A DNA stretch of 64,000 nucleotides, taken from contig NZ_CP149787.1 in the NCBI RefSeq assembly GCF_037914945.1, forward strand, positions 3,410,001-3,474,000, written 5' to 3'. The stretch is from Haloterrigena sp. KLK7 (GTDB lineage: Archaea > Halobacteriota > Halobacteria > Halobacteriales > Natrialbaceae). How positions within the stretch are numbered: position 1 is the first letter of the stretch; every line of letters starts with the position of its first letter. The notes beneath the pieces are model-generated. The model saw only the letters and a program-made list of their open reading frames with translations, had not been told where the DNA came from and did no database searches. The position numbers and the translations under genes are program-made. This document shows, in pieces, positions 38,990 to 48,621 of the stretch.

Positions 38990-39181
38990 GATGTCTCGGT
39001 TATGTGTCGGGCGGGCTTAAACGGCTCGCAGCCGCGGGACGTGTTACCGACCGTCAGTTTTCGAGCCGGTCGGTCTCTAATCGATCGCATCGCACCCGTC
39101 GCAGACGGGCTTCGTCCCTCCGGCGTGCGGTAGTTCGTCGATGTCGGTAGGTCTTTGCGAGTCGCACTCGAGCACACGACC

Positions 39182-40387
39182 ATGGCTCAGACTCCGTCGA
39201 ACGAGTCGGCTCGCGCGCCATCCGTCGGCGAACTCACCCCTCCGGATCGCACGCTGATGGGTCCCGGACCGAGCGACGTGAATCCGCGCGTGCTCCGGGC
39301 GATGAGCACGCCGCTGGTGGGCCACCTCGATCCGGCGTTCGTCGAGATCATGGACGAAGTGCAGGAGCTATTGCGCTACACGTTCCGCACCGACAACCAG
39401 TGGACGATCCCGATCTCGGGGACCGGCTCCGCTGCCATGGAGGCCGCGATCGGTAACGTCGTCGAACCGGGCGACACCATGCTCGTGCCGACGAACGGCT
39501 ACTTCGGCGGCCGGATGGCGTCGATGGCCCGCCGGGCCGGCGGCGAGGTCGTCGAGGTCGACGCGCCGTGGGGGGAGCCCCTCGATCCCGACGACGTCGC
39601 GGACGCGCTGGCCGAACACGACCCCGACGTCTTCGGCTTCGTCCACGCGGAGACGAGCACGGGCGTCCTCCAGCCCGACGTCCCCGAGCTCACGGCGGCG
39701 GCCCACGACCGCGACGCGCTCGTCGTCGCCGACACCGTCACCTCCCTCGGAGGAGTGGAGCTACGGGTCGACGAGTGGGACATCGACGTCGCCTACTCGG
39801 GGCCACAGAAGTGTCTCTCCTGTCCGCCCGGCGCCAGCCCCCTCACGCTCTCGGACGGGGCCATGGAGAAGGTCCTCTCGCGCGACGAGGAGCCGCGCTC
39901 GTGGTACCTCGACCTCTCCCTGCTCGAGGGCTACTGGGGCGACGAACGCTCCTACCACCACACGGCGCCGGTCACGAACGTCTACGCGCTCCGGGAGGCC
40001 CTCCGGCTGGTCAGCGAGGAGGGGATCGAGGAGCGATGGGCGCGCCACGAGCGACTGGCCGGCGCGCTGAAGGCCGGCGTCGAGGCGATGGGGCTGGAGA
40101 TGAACGCCCCCGACGAGTACTGGCTGCCCAGCTTAAACGCCGTCCGCGTCCCCGACGGCATCGACGACGGCGCGGTCTGTGACGCGCTGCTCGAGCAGTA
40201 CGATCTCGAGATCGCCAGCGGGCTGGGCGATCTGGACGGCGAGATCTTCCGGATCGGCTGTATGGGTCACTCCGCGCGGCCGGAGAACGTCATCTACGTC
40301 GTGACGGCTCTCGGCGACGTCCTCGAGTCGATGGGCGCGGACGTCGATCCCGGTGCCGGCGTGTCGGCGACTCGGGACGCGCTATAA
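39182..40387 (+). CDS. Class V aminotransferase (alanine-glyoxylate / serine-pyruvate type)
   Basis: A 401-residue PLP enzyme. Motifs: MGPGPSDVNPRVLRAMSTPL near the start, IPISGTGSAAMEAAIGNVVE for the phosphate, ALVVADTVTSLGGVELRVDE with the PLP-ring aspartate, and the Schiff-base lysine in YSGPQKCLSCPPGASPLTLS. The late FRIGCMGHSARPENV is typical of the alanine-glyoxylate family. It transfers the amino group between serine or alanine and glyoxylate or pyruvate. The ATG at 39182 was preferred to an upstream ATG at 39155. Confidence 0.92.
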   Translation: MAQTPSNESARAPSVGELTPPDRTLMGPGPSDVNPRVLRAMSTPLVGHLDPAFVEIMDEVQELLRYTFRTDNQWTIPISGTGSAAMEAAIGNVVEPGDTMLVPTNGYFGGRMASMARRAGGEVVEVDAPWGEPLDPDDVADALAEHDPDVFGFVHAETSTGVLQPDVPELTAAAHDRDALVVADTVTSLGGVELRVDEWDIDVAYSGPQKCLSCPPGASPLTLSDGAMEKVLSRDEEPRSWYLDLSLLEGYWGDERSYHHTAPVTNVYALREALRLVSEEGIEERWARHERLAGALKAGVEAMGLEMNAPDEYWLPSLNAVRVPDGIDDGAVCDALLEQYDLEIASGLGDLDGEIFRIGCMGHSARPENVIYVVTALGDVLESMGADVDPGAGVSATRDAL

Positions 40388-40445
40388 CGCGGCGAAAAGC
40401 TGTTTTTCGGGAATCGATGCGGTCCGTAGTCGTGGGTTCGCGATC

Positions 40446-40766
40446 CTATGCGGATACGCGGGGTCCCGGTGGGGCTCGTTCGACCTGATAGTCGTCCCCG
40501 TCGACGACGATGATGGCCCACTCGTACTCCGGATTTCGGCTCCGAAGTCTGGCTTCGAGATCGTCCGCGTCGTCCGGTTCGGCGACGAAACAGTGGAACT
40601 GCCCCGATTCGGAGGGCAACTCTCCTGTCTCGAGGACGGTGTTGACGTGGACGACCTTCCACTCTCGTTCGGCGCGGAACGTCGGGCCGTTTCCTTCGAC
40701 GGTGTAACCGAGCTCTGCGAAGATCGACCTGGCCTGCTCGACGAGTCGCATGTTAACAGGACCCAT
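40446..40766 (-). CDS. Small haloarchaeal protein (DUF7116-like)
   Basis: A 106-residue alpha/beta protein: MRLVEQARSIFAELGYTVEG then GPTFRAEREWKVVHVNTVLE, ending with a strand YEWAIIVVDGDDYQVERAPP. It appears to be one of the haloarchaea-only short families. A second ATG, five codons on, is an alternative start. No catalytic residue is evident. The gap 40767-41072 to the right holds only a 27-bp tandem repeat. Confidence 0.65.
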   Translation of the reverse strand: MGPVNMRLVEQARSIFAELGYTVEGNGPTFRAEREWKVVHVNTVLETGELPSESGQFHCFVAEPDDADDLEARLRSRNPEYEWAIIVVDGDDYQVERAPPGPRVSA

Positions 40767-40981
40767 TCACTACTCCCTATGACGGCATCCACCATAAATG
40801 TTAGTACGTAACAAGACCAGCGAGATTTTCTAACAAACAGCGCTCTGTACGCCTAATTGCGTACGAGTAGAATTCTATCGTCCCGGTTAGTGGTCGGGAA
40901 TCGACAATCTCTGCAGAAACGCGACGAATCAGCGGTTCATCGAGCCTCGGACTGAACCGGTCGTCGTTCGCATTGGTGGTG

Positions 40982-41035
40982 GTCGTCCGCGTCGTTCACC
41001 GCCTTCCCGTCGTCCACGTCGTTCACCGCCTTCGG
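40982..41035. repeat. 27-bp tandem repeat, two units
   Basis: Two adjacent 27-bp units, each GTCGTCC followed by CGTCGTTCACCGCCTTC, differ at three positions. They lie just beyond the stop of the DUF5816-like gene. The unit length is a multiple of three, but no supported gene crosses it. Confidence 0.6.
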
Positions 41036-41072
41036 ACGGCGGCTCCCGAACCGTACGGACTCGAGGCGGGAC

Positions 41073-41312
41073 TCACTCGTGAGCGGCGTCCCACTCGGTC
41101 GGCTTCCGGAAGTTGCCACACTGGTTGCACTTGATGCGGCCCATCGAGTCCATCGCGTTGTCGAAACTCTCGCAGTTAGTACAGAACCAGCCGTATCGCC
41201 GGTCGGCATCGCGAGACTCGTAGGCGACGAGGAACGGTCCCTTCGAGCCGCGGTCGCCCTCGGTCTCCGTCACGTAGACGGTCGTGCCGTCCGCAGTGGA
41301 CCGTGATTGCAT
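41073..41312 (-). CDS. Zinc-ribbon protein (DUF5816-like)
   Basis: A 79-residue protein from ATG 41312. The strands TTVYVTETEGDRGSKGPFLV and WFCTNCESFDNAMDSMGRIK lead to KCNQCGNFRKPTEWDAAHE. The two CxxC pairs form one zinc site. It is typical of small haloarchaeal zinc proteins of unknown role. Confidence 0.75.
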   Translation of the reverse strand: MQSRSTADGTTVYVTETEGDRGSKGPFLVAYESRDADRRYGWFCTNCESFDNAMDSMGRIKCNQCGNFRKPTEWDAAHE

Positions 41313-41468
41313 ATCACCCTCTATCGGCGCTCTCGATAAATGACTGTCCTTCCGCGCTCGCCCCGCTCGGAGCGGCGACACCGGTCACGACCCAGTCATG
41401 ATACACATTCACAGTCGTGATTGTCCTAACTGAAAGGTTTACCCGGGCGGGAGTCGTTCGCTCGTGTA

Positions 41469-41879
41469 ATGTCGCTGGTCGTCGTCCCCGTTCGGTATCC
41501 ACTGTCGAAACGCTCCAAACGTACGCTCGAGCGGGCCATCGAGCTCGCTCGGGAACGGGAGGCGGCGCTGACGGTCCTCCACGTCGACCTCTATCAGAAC
41601 GGGCGGAAAGTGACGCGGGTCGACCTGAAGACCGCCGTCGAGCGGGCGTTCGGACACCTCGAGAACGCCCGGTACGTGGTTCGAACGGGCTTTCTCGTCG
41701 AGGAAAGCATTCTCGACGAGGTGGCGGCGGAGGACGCCGACGCGGTCGTCATCGGCAGCCAGCAGGCGAGCCGATTGCGCCGACTCTTCCGGCGATTCAC
41801 CGACAACCCGGATATCGACCAGTATCTGCGGAGCCACCTCGACTGCGAGGTCATTACGGTCGAAGGCGCCCGCGCGTGA
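41469..41879 (+). CDS. Universal stress protein family (UspA)
   Basis: A 136-residue Usp-fold protein: MSLVVVPVRYPLSKRSKRTL, ALTVLHVDLYQNGR, and VVIGSQQASRLRRLFRRFTD. It lacks the glycine-rich ATP loop. Its C-terminal strand is LDCEVITVEGARA. It converges with another Usp gene at 41934. Confidence 0.85.
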   Translation: MSLVVVPVRYPLSKRSKRTLERAIELAREREAALTVLHVDLYQNGRKVTRVDLKTAVERAFGHLENARYVVRTGFLVEESILDEVAAEDADAVVIGSQQASRLRRLFRRFTDNPDIDQYLRSHLDCEVITVEGARA

Positions 41880-41933
41880 ACGGATCGGTTCTCGTCTCCT
41901 CCGCTGTCCCGACTGACACTCCCGTTTCGCCAC

Positions 41934-42377
41934 TTAGCCGTCGCCGCCCGCATCGCGGACGACGAACACCGGAATCTCGGCGTTATCGACCACTCGCTCC
42001 GAGACGCTGCCCAGCGAGGCGACCTTCTCCCGGGGGCTCTTCCCTCGGGTCCCGATGACGATGAGGTCGATCCCGTGCTCGTCGGCGTACTCGAGGATCG
42101 CCTTCGACGGAGTCCCCTTCCGGACGTCGGTGACGGCCTCGAGCCCGCGCTCGGTGGCCTCGTCGGCAACGTCGGCGACGGCCTCGCGACCCTGCTCCTC
42201 GAGGTCCGCCTCGAGTTCGGGTCCCGTCTCGTCGGTCGCCGCGGCGGTGACGCGGCTGTCGACCACGTACAGCGAGTGGACCGTCGCGTCGTTGTGCTCG
42301 GCGATCGGCAGGCCGTGGGCCAGCGTCTCGGCGATCGTCTCGCTCCCGTCGGTCGGAATGAGGATGTCGTCGTACAT
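41934..42377 (-). CDS. Universal stress protein family (UspA), ATP-binding type
   Basis: A 147-residue classical UspA: MYDDILIPTDGSETIAETLA, ATVHSLYVVDSRVT, and the ATP-binding loop IVIGTRGKSPREKVASLGSV with SERVVDNAEIPVFVV. Such proteins bind ATP as dimers and respond to stress. It is next to an MscS-type channel reading the same way, 113 bp apart. Confidence 0.92.
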   Translation of the reverse strand: MYDDILIPTDGSETIAETLAHGLPIAEHNDATVHSLYVVDSRVTAAATDETGPELEADLEEQGREAVADVADEATERGLEAVTDVRKGTPSKAILEYADEHGIDLIVIGTRGKSPREKVASLGSVSERVVDNAEIPVFVVRDAGGDG

Positions 42378-42490
42378 CGTCGGCTACCACCGACTTGGAC
42401 GGGAACCCGGATAAAAGACGGTCACAGTTCTCCCGCGGCGGTAGGTTCCCGTCCGATGGAGCGGCGACGGCGCGGACGAGCGGCCCGACG

Positions 42491-43528
42491 TCACTGATCG
42501 GCCGGTTCGCCGATGTCGGCCTCGTCTCCCTCTTCGGCCTCGCCCTCGGACCGCCGGTCCCGCTCGGCCGACGACCCGGGCGCCGGTTGCTCGGCCCCCT
42601 GTTCCTCGATCGACATGCGGGCGACGCCGCTCGTCTCGTCGAAGACGTGATGGCGCCGCGGGTAGGCGAACTCGACGTCGATCTCCGCGAAACGGTCGCG
42701 TAATTCCGTCTGCACCTCCGAGCGGGCGACGTTTAGCTTGTAGGGGTTTTTAACCCAGAAGAAGAGCTCGAGGGCGACGCCGTGGTCGGCGAACTCCTCG
42801 ATGTTACAGAGGGGCGCCGCGCCGTACCGCGCGCTGCCGATTCGAATATCCGGCCCGCCGGAGATGACCGTGCCGACGGCTCTGGCGGCCCGTTCGGCCT
42901 GCCGGCGCGCGGCCTCGATGTCGCTCCCGTAGGTGACCGCGAACGAGAGCGAGATCCGGGTCCGTTCGTCCTCGGCGGAGTAGTTGACCACGTCCCGCTC
43001 CTGAATCGCGGAGTTCGGGATCACGATGAACGTGTTCTGGAGGGTGAAGATCTTGGTGTAGCGGATAGTGATGTCCTCGACGAACCCGCGGTGACCCTGG
43101 TCGGGGACCTCGATCATGTCGCCGATCTCGTAGGGCCGGTCGGCGAGCACGAAGAAGCCGTTGATCAGGCTGCCGACCAGCGGCGCGAGGACGACGGCGA
43201 CGACCGCCGAGATGACGGTCACCGAGAGGAGGATCTGCGTGTCGCCGACGCCGAGGATGCCCGCCGCGACGAACAGGGACAACAGCAGCACGGAGAGTCT
43301 GACTCCCCGAAGGACGGTCCGGGTGACGCTGGGGCGTTCGATCCGGCGAGCGACGGTCCGGCCGGCGATTCGAACGACGTACTTCGAGAGGTACCAGCCG
43401 ACGACGATCACGAAGAGCGAGAGGACGATATCGACCGTGGTCTGCGAGACGTCGAACGGCAGCATGCCTCGGATCCCCCTGGCCGCTTCGCTGGCCTCGC
43501 TCTCGTTTCCCTGTAACACCCCGCGCAT
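42491..43528 (-). CDS. Mechanosensitive channel, MscS family
   Basis: A 345-residue small-conductance channel that opens under membrane tension on osmotic downshock. Three helices are followed by the pore-lining TM3 and beta domain: ILLSVTVISAVVAVVLAPLV, GSLINGFFVLADRPYEIGDM, IEVPDQGHRGFVEDITIRYT and FIVIPNSAIQERDVVNYS. A charged, disordered tail of about 50 residues follows YPRRHHVF. The ATG at 43528 (MRGVLQGNESEAS) was chosen; an earlier one is less likely. Confidence 0.93.
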   Translation of the reverse strand: MRGVLQGNESEASEAARGIRGMLPFDVSQTTVDIVLSLFVIVVGWYLSKYVVRIAGRTVARRIERPSVTRTVLRGVRLSVLLLSLFVAAGILGVGDTQILLSVTVISAVVAVVLAPLVGSLINGFFVLADRPYEIGDMIEVPDQGHRGFVEDITIRYTKIFTLQNTFIVIPNSAIQERDVVNYSAEDERTRISLSFAVTYGSDIEAARRQAERAARAVGTVISGGPDIRIGSARYGAAPLCNIEEFADHGVALELFFWVKNPYKLNVARSEVQTELRDRFAEIDVEFAYPRRHHVFDETSGVARMSIEEQGAEQPAPGSSAERDRRSEGEAEEGDEADIGEPADQ

Positions 43529-43628
43529 AGCAGCACACTCTGGGCCGCTGTGGTTAAGAGTTCTGACTGTCACGGATACCCTGCTAACTGGGAACTTGTC
43601 CCACCACCGGAAACTACCCGATTTCGAA

Positions 43629-43641
43629 AGTAGGTGCTACT
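43629..43641. promoter_or_regulatory. Inverted repeat upstream of trmB
   Basis: AGTAG, 3-nt spacer GTG, CTACT is a perfect short palindrome just upstream of the AT-rich TATAATAAATCATATAT promoter of the TrmB gene. It is well placed for an activator or autoregulatory site. Confidence 0.4.
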
Positions 43642-43686
43642 CGGGTTATAATAAATCATATATCCGTCGGGAACGTACGGCGTCGT

Positions 43687-44751
43687 ATGGCACCAGACGA
43701 ACTCCGTTCGACCGTCGAGGGAGTCGGTGAGCGGTTCAATCTCGGCGAGTACGAGATTGACGCCTATCTCACCGTTCTCGAGCAGGGGCAACTCACCGCG
43801 AGCGAGATCGCGGACCGGACCGACATTCCACAGCCGCGGGTCTACGACACGGTCCGTAGCCTCAGCGACCGCGGTCTCGTCGAACTCCGCGAGTCCCGTC
43901 CGATGAAGGTCGTCGCGATCGATCCCGAGGAGGCCTTCGAGAACGTCCAGCAGTCCCTGGCGGAGATGATCGACGAACTCGAGGCCCGATACACCGCGCC
44001 CGCCCGCGACACGGAGGCCGTCTCGCTGGTCAAATCGCGCTCGACGATCCTGCGTTACCTCGAGGAAGTCATCGACGCCGCCGACTACGAACTCTCCCTG
44101 TCGCTGACGCCGGATCTGCTGACCCGGTTCGAGGACGAGCTGAAGGCGGTCGTCGACGCCGGCGTCAGCGTCGACCTGATCGTGACGCCGGCCGGCGAGG
44201 CGCCCGACCCGTCGGAGTTCGATTACCGCGAGATCGCGACGACCGCCCGCGCGCGACGCGGGATCACGACGCCGGTGATCGCCGTCGCCGACGGCAACTA
44301 CTCGATCTACGCGACCCAGGACGCCCTGCGCGACGATCAGGACCGCTACGGCGTCATCTTCAACCGCTCGGCGCTGGGCTTTCTCGTCTCCGGCTTCTTC
44401 GGGACCGTCCTCTGGACGACCGCCGAACGGACCCTCGGCGAGGACGGCAGCTCGCGGACGTACCCGCGCAAGTACGCCACGATCCGCCGCTGTGTCAAGG
44501 ACATCATGGAGGCCGGCGGCGAGTTCTACGCGACGATCGAGGGTCGGGACGTGGACGTCGGCGGCCCGCGGGTCGTCCGCGGCCGCATCCTCGACGTCTC
44601 CTTCGAGGTCAGCGAGGAAGTCGCCAGCCTCACCTTAGAGACCGAGGACGGCGAGGAGGTCACCGTCGGGGGTCGCGTCGCTGCCCTCGAGGACGTCGAG
44701 GCCCACGAAATCCACATCGGCCGCAACGAGCCGCCGATACTCGAGGACTGA
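43687..44751 (+). CDS. TrmB family sugar-responsive transcriptional regulator
   Basis: The 354-residue protein has an N-terminal winged helix ([40 protein letters not shown]). A phospholipase-D-like sugar-binding domain follows ([67 protein letters not shown]). The C-terminal TrmB domain closes it ([17 protein letters not shown]). TrmB proteins sense sugars and switch between glycolytic and gluconeogenic genes or control ABC importers. It stands just before the ABC operon, reading the same way, so it probably controls it. Confidence 0.93.
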   Translation: MAPDELRSTVEGVGERFNLGEYEIDAYLTVLEQGQLTASEIADRTDIPQPRVYDTVRSLSDRGLVELRESRPMKVVAIDPEEAFENVQQSLAEMIDELEARYTAPARDTEAVSLVKSRSTILRYLEEVIDAADYELSLSLTPDLLTRFEDELKAVVDAGVSVDLIVTPAGEAPDPSEFDYREIATTARARRGITTPVIAVADGNYSIYATQDALRDDQDRYGVIFNRSALGFLVSGFFGTVLWTTAERTLGEDGSSRTYPRKYATIRRCVKDIMEAGGEFYATIEGRDVDVGGPRVVRGRILDVSFEVSEEVASLTLETEDGEEVTVGGRVAALEDVEAHEIHIGRNEPPILED

Positions 44752-44887
44752 TCGGTTGGCGTCGTCGACGGCCCTCATCGTCGACGGTCCGCTTCCGTCA
44801 CGGACGATTCGAATCCGTCGTTGATCCTCGAGACGGAACCGATCCGACCGCTATCATTCGGCCAGTACATCGCTCGACGGCCGCATC

Positions 44888-44906
44888 TGCCGACTGCCAG
44901 TCGGCA
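44888..44906. promoter_or_regulatory. 19-bp palindrome between trmB and the sugar ABC operon
   Basis: TGCCGACTG, central C, CAGTCGGCA is a perfect palindrome with 9-bp arms, about 170 bp before the solute-binding protein start. It could be an operator for the importer or the end hairpin of the trmB transcript. There is no T-tract after it, which favours an operator. Nothing else is seen in 44752-45059 except the TATA-like TTTATT near 45033. Confidence 0.45.
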
Positions 44907-45059
44907 ATGGCTGATTGGGCGGCGGTCCGTTGCTGTCGTCGAACTTACCCACCTACACCCGTCGGTTCGTCGTTATCGGCAACGAGGCCGTAATGGAGCC
45001 GCGAACCAGACTATCACACCTTAGTATGTCATTTATTGCCAACAGCTAAGTTACCAACC

Positions 45060-46547
45060 GTGGACGGCCCACAGGTCATGGGACGTGATACTGCCGGTCG
45101 CAACGGCCGGGGTCGGCTCAGGCGGCGATCGTTCCTGAAGACCGCCTCAGCGTCCGCTGCGGCCGGAACGGTCGCCGTTGCCGGCTGTCTCGGTCGGGGT
45201 CGCAAGCCGGGGACAGTGGTAATGACCGCAGATTCGGGTGTCGAGGGGATCATACACAGCGACGGGGACCAGCCCTCGGTTCAGCAGGCGCTCTGGGACG
45301 CCGGTCTCGACGAAGACATCCGCCTCGAGATTCAGACGGTCGTCAGCGACTCCGCGTCGCGGATGCAGACGGCGCAATCCGCGCTCGAGGCGGGTCGCGC
45401 CCCGCCGGACATCCACATGATGGACAGCGGCTGGACGGTCCCGTTCGTCCTGCGCAATCAGACGGTCAACCTGACCGAAGAACTCTCCGAGGAGACGGTC
45501 TCGTTCGTCAACGAGAACTACCTCGACGCGATCCTCGAGACGGCTCGCCATCCCGAGTCCGGAGACCTCCACGGGCTGCCGCTGTTCCCGGACCTCGGGT
45601 TTACCCTCTACAGACAGGACCTGATCGAGGACGCCGGCTACGATACCAGTAGCTGGGGGACGGATCCGCCCCAGTGGGAAGAGTTCGCGAACGCGGTCAG
45701 CGATGCGAGGGACCAGGCCGGGCTCAACTACGGGTACACGACGCAGGCGGCCGCCTACGAGGGGCTGTCCTGCTGTACGTTCAACGAGGTGATGACGAGC
45801 TGGGGCGGGGCGTACTTCGGCGGCGTAGACAACCTCTTTACCGCCGGCGACCGGCCGATCACCGTCGACGAACAGCCGGTCATCGACGCGATTCGGATGA
45901 TGCGCTCGTTCATCGAGGGAGAGAACCAGAACACCCTCGACGGCTACGCCCAGATCTCTCCGTCGCCGATCGTCCAGTGGACCGAACAGGAGTCGCTCAG
46001 CCCGTTCGACGCCGGCAACGCGGTCTCGAACCGGAACTGGTCGTTCGCGATCGCCCAGACCGGCACGGAGGAGGCCTTCGGCGAGAACCTCGGCGTCACG
46101 ACGAGTCCGGTCGGGGTCCCCGAGGAGGAGGCCGAGTTCGAGGGCACCGGCGGCACCGCCGCGGCGCTCGGCGGCTGGAACCTGGTCGTGAGCCCGTTCT
46201 CGGAGCGCAAGGAGGAAGCGCTGCAGGTCCTCGAGGCGTTCGCCAACGAGGAGGTCATGCTCACGGTCTTCGAACTCGGGGGATACCTCCCGCCGAACCT
46301 CGATCTGGTCGCGGAGGCCGATCCGGACGACGTCGGCCCGGTCGCCCGCTACGGCGACGTCGTGCAGGCGGCCAGCGACAACGCGATTCCGCGGCCGGCG
46401 ACCGACCTCTGGCCCGAGCAGTCGGCGCTGATCTACCAATCGGTCAACGCGGCGTACCGCGGTGCGAGTTCGCCCACGGCGGCGATGAACGGCCTCGCGG
46501 AAGAACTCCAGCAGAGCGAAGCGGAGGTGCAAACGAATGGCAACTGA
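45060..46547 (+). CDS. ABC sugar transporter, solute-binding lipoprotein (Tat)
   Basis: A 495-residue protein from GTG 45060, which lies 27 nt after a TATA-like TTTATT; ATG 45078 is an alternative. The Tat signal GRLRRRSFLKTASASAAAG ends in the lipobox VAVAGC, so the mature protein is anchored outside by a lipid. The body has the carbohydrate-binding fold (family 1): YLDAILETARHPESGDLHGL, LPLFPDLGFTLYRQDLIEDA, and AALGGWNLVVSPFSERKEEA. Trp and Tyr residues fit a sugar pocket. It overlaps the next gene by 11 nt. Confidence 0.93.
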   Translation: MDGPQVMGRDTAGRNGRGRLRRRSFLKTASASAAAGTVAVAGCLGRGRKPGTVVMTADSGVEGIIHSDGDQPSVQQALWDAGLDEDIRLEIQTVVSDSASRMQTAQSALEAGRAPPDIHMMDSGWTVPFVLRNQTVNLTEELSEETVSFVNENYLDAILETARHPESGDLHGLPLFPDLGFTLYRQDLIEDAGYDTSSWGTDPPQWEEFANAVSDARDQAGLNYGYTTQAAAYEGLSCCTFNEVMTSWGGAYFGGVDNLFTAGDRPITVDEQPVIDAIRMMRSFIEGENQNTLDGYAQISPSPIVQWTEQESLSPFDAGNAVSNRNWSFAIAQTGTEEAFGENLGVTTSPVGVPEEEAEFEGTGGTAAALGGWNLVVSPFSERKEEALQVLEAFANEEVMLTVFELGGYLPPNLDLVAEADPDDVGPVARYGDVVQAASDNAIPRPATDLWPEQSALIYQSVNAAYRGASSPTAAMNGLAEELQQSEAEVQTNGN

Positions 46548-47580
46548 CACCGATACGGACGTACTGACCGGCGACGAATCCGGACGGAGCCAAGATCGGG
46601 AACGGAGCGGCAATGCCGTCATCAACTGGATGGAAGGCCTGAGCGAGGGGGCCTACGCGTACCTGTTGTTGCTGCCGGCGTTCGCGCTGTTGACGCTCGT
46701 CGCGTTCTATCCGATGATCCGGACGTTCGTTATGTCGCTCCGGGCCGATCAGACGCGGGGCATGGACCCGCTCGGCGGGTTCGTCGGCATCGAGAACTAC
46801 GTCGACATTCTCACCGGGAACGCGCGGCTGGCTCGGCAGTTCCTCGACGTCGGGCTGACCGGTTCGTTCCCCTTTATCGAACTCGGTACCCCGTTCTTCC
46901 AGCAGGCGTTGTTCGTCACGCTCGCGTTCGCGATCATCAGCGTCATCATGGAGACGCTGATCGGGTTCGGACAGGCCTACGTGCTCGATCAGGACTTCCG
47001 AGGCCGGCGCTGGGTCCGCGTCGCGATCATCCTCCCGTGGGCGGTCCCGATCGTCATCCAGGGGATGATCTTCTTCCTGATGTTCCAGCCGACGGTCGGA
47101 TTCGGTTCCGACCTCATGCAGAGCATCGGGCTCTTCAGCTCGACGCCGCTGGCCAACAGCCGTGACGCCTTCATCATCATCCTCGTGGCCGACATCTGGA
47201 AGTCCTCGGCGTTCATGGCCCTGCTGATCCTCGCGGGACTCCAGAGCGTCGACCGGAGTCTGTACGACGTCGCCCGCGTGGCCGGAGCCTCGCCGTGGCA
47301 GCGGTTCAAACTGATCACGCTGCCGCTGGTGATGCCGGCGCTGCTGGTCGCGATGCTGTTCCGAACCATGGACGCGATGCGCGTCTTCGGGCTGATCGAG
47401 TCGACCGCCGGCTGTACGACGGTGCCGTCGCTGACTTGCCTCGTCGTCGAGGCGATGTTCGGCGGCACGCGAATCTACGCGACGGCCGCCGCCGTCGCCT
47501 TCTCGACGGCGCTGGTCATCGGCCTGATTATCGGCGGCTACATCGTGCTCTTCCGCGACACCGAAGGAGGGATGTACTGA
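46537..47580 (+). CDS. ABC sugar transporter, permease 1 (MalF-like)
   Basis: A 347-residue membrane protein with six helices. The ATPase-contacting EAA loop is seen as LYDVARVAGASPWQRFKLIT, followed by LPLVMPALLVAMLFRTMDAM. The start overlaps the binding-protein gene (by 11 nt) and the stop overlaps the second permease start by 1 nt (TGATG). Transports a sugar or sugar derivative with the partners on each side. Confidence 0.93.
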   Translation: MATDTDTDVLTGDESGRSQDRERSGNAVINWMEGLSEGAYAYLLLLPAFALLTLVAFYPMIRTFVMSLRADQTRGMDPLGGFVGIENYVDILTGNARLARQFLDVGLTGSFPFIELGTPFFQQALFVTLAFAIISVIMETLIGFGQAYVLDQDFRGRRWVRVAIILPWAVPIVIQGMIFFLMFQPTVGFGSDLMQSIGLFSSTPLANSRDAFIIILVADIWKSSAFMALLILAGLQSVDRSLYDVARVAGASPWQRFKLITLPLVMPALLVAMLFRTMDAMRVFGLIESTAGCTTVPSLTCLVVEAMFGGTRIYATAAAVAFSTALVIGLIIGGYIVLFRDTEGGMY

Positions 47581-48617
47581 TGTCCGATCCGAACGAACCC
47601 ACCGATCCGAACGACGCCAGGGGTACCGACGGCGACGACCGACCGAGAGACCCGACGCTCCGCCGCCCCGACGGGGGGAGGAACGTCCTCAAGGAGGGCC
47701 GGGACGCGGAACTCGACCGCGGCCCGCTCCAGCAGTGGGCCGCCGACTCCATCGAGAACCCCGAACGAGTCTACCGGGCGCTGTTCTACGTCGCGGCGAT
47801 CTTCTTCCTCTTTACGACGCTGTTCCCGTTCTACTGGCTGCTCATGGTCGCGCTGACGCCCGAAGGACAGCTTCAGGACATTATCTTCACGCCGAACGGG
47901 TTCAACCCCGGCGCCTTCATCGAGGTCTTCGAGGTCATCCCGTTCCACGTCTACATGTTCAACAGCTTCGTGATCGCGCTGGCCTCGACGGCCGTCGTCC
48001 TCGTCGTCGCCAGCCTCGCGGGGTACGCCTTCGGTCGCCTCGAGTTCACCGGCCGAACGCCGCTCATGCTGCTGGTGTTAGTGATTTCGTTCTTCCCGCC
48101 GGCGGCCTTCTTCATCCCGCTGAACGACCTGTTCAACACCTCGTTCTTCTTCCTCGAGCCGATCACCGGCGACGGGACCCTCTACAACACGCCCTTCGCG
48201 CTGGTGACGCCGCTGTCGGCGATCTTCATGCCGCTCGCGATATTTATCCTCACGACCTTCTACGGGCAGATTCCCGACGGGCTCGAGGACGCCGCCCGCG
48301 TCGAAGGAACGACCCGACTCGGTGCGTTGTTCCGGGTCATCATTCCGCTGTCGGCACCCGGCGTCGCGACGGCGGGCGTGCTGACGTTCATCGCGGTCTA
48401 CAACGAGTTCTTCTTCTCGTTCCTGATGACCGACGGACAGCCCGAGAACTGGGCGCCGATCCTCGACGGGATCCTCGCCTACCAGGGCCAGTACGAGGTG
48501 CTTTACCATCTGATGGCCGCCGCGAGTATCATCGGGGTGATCCCCGTCGCGATTCTCGTGGTGATCGCACAGGAGAAGATCGTCAGCGGACTCACCGCAG
48601 GAGCACTCAAGGAGTAA
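47580..48617 (+). CDS. ABC sugar transporter, permease 2 (MalG-like)
   Basis: A 345-residue protein. A polar, acidic leader of about 60 residues precedes six helices (YRALFYVAAIFFLFTTLFPF, then WLLMVALTPE). The EAA loop is LEDAARVEGTTRLGALFRVI and the next helix begins IPLSAPGVATAGVLTFIAV. The end KIVSGLTAGALKE is the normal MalG-type C-terminus. The long leader is an expansion compared with bacterial MalG. Confidence 0.93.
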   Translation: MSDPNEPTDPNDARGTDGDDRPRDPTLRRPDGGRNVLKEGRDAELDRGPLQQWAADSIENPERVYRALFYVAAIFFLFTTLFPFYWLLMVALTPEGQLQDIIFTPNGFNPGAFIEVFEVIPFHVYMFNSFVIALASTAVVLVVASLAGYAFGRLEFTGRTPLMLLVLVISFFPPAAFFIPLNDLFNTSFFFLEPITGDGTLYNTPFALVTPLSAIFMPLAIFILTTFYGQIPDGLEDAARVEGTTRLGALFRVIIPLSAPGVATAGVLTFIAVYNEFFFSFLMTDGQPENWAPILDGILAYQGQYEVLYHLMAAASIIGVIPVAILVVIAQEKIVSGLTAGALKE

Positions 48618-48621
48618 CACA

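Noticed and set aside
40937-41209. 90-residue minus-strand frame over the 27-bp tandem repeat
   Set aside because: It overlaps the zinc-ribbon gene in another frame and its text is Ser/Arg shadow-like except for the duplicated nine residues.
45020-45050. CTTAG ... CTAAG inverted repeat at the importer promoter
   Set aside because: Arms of only 5 bp with a 21-bp spacer are expected by chance in such a region.
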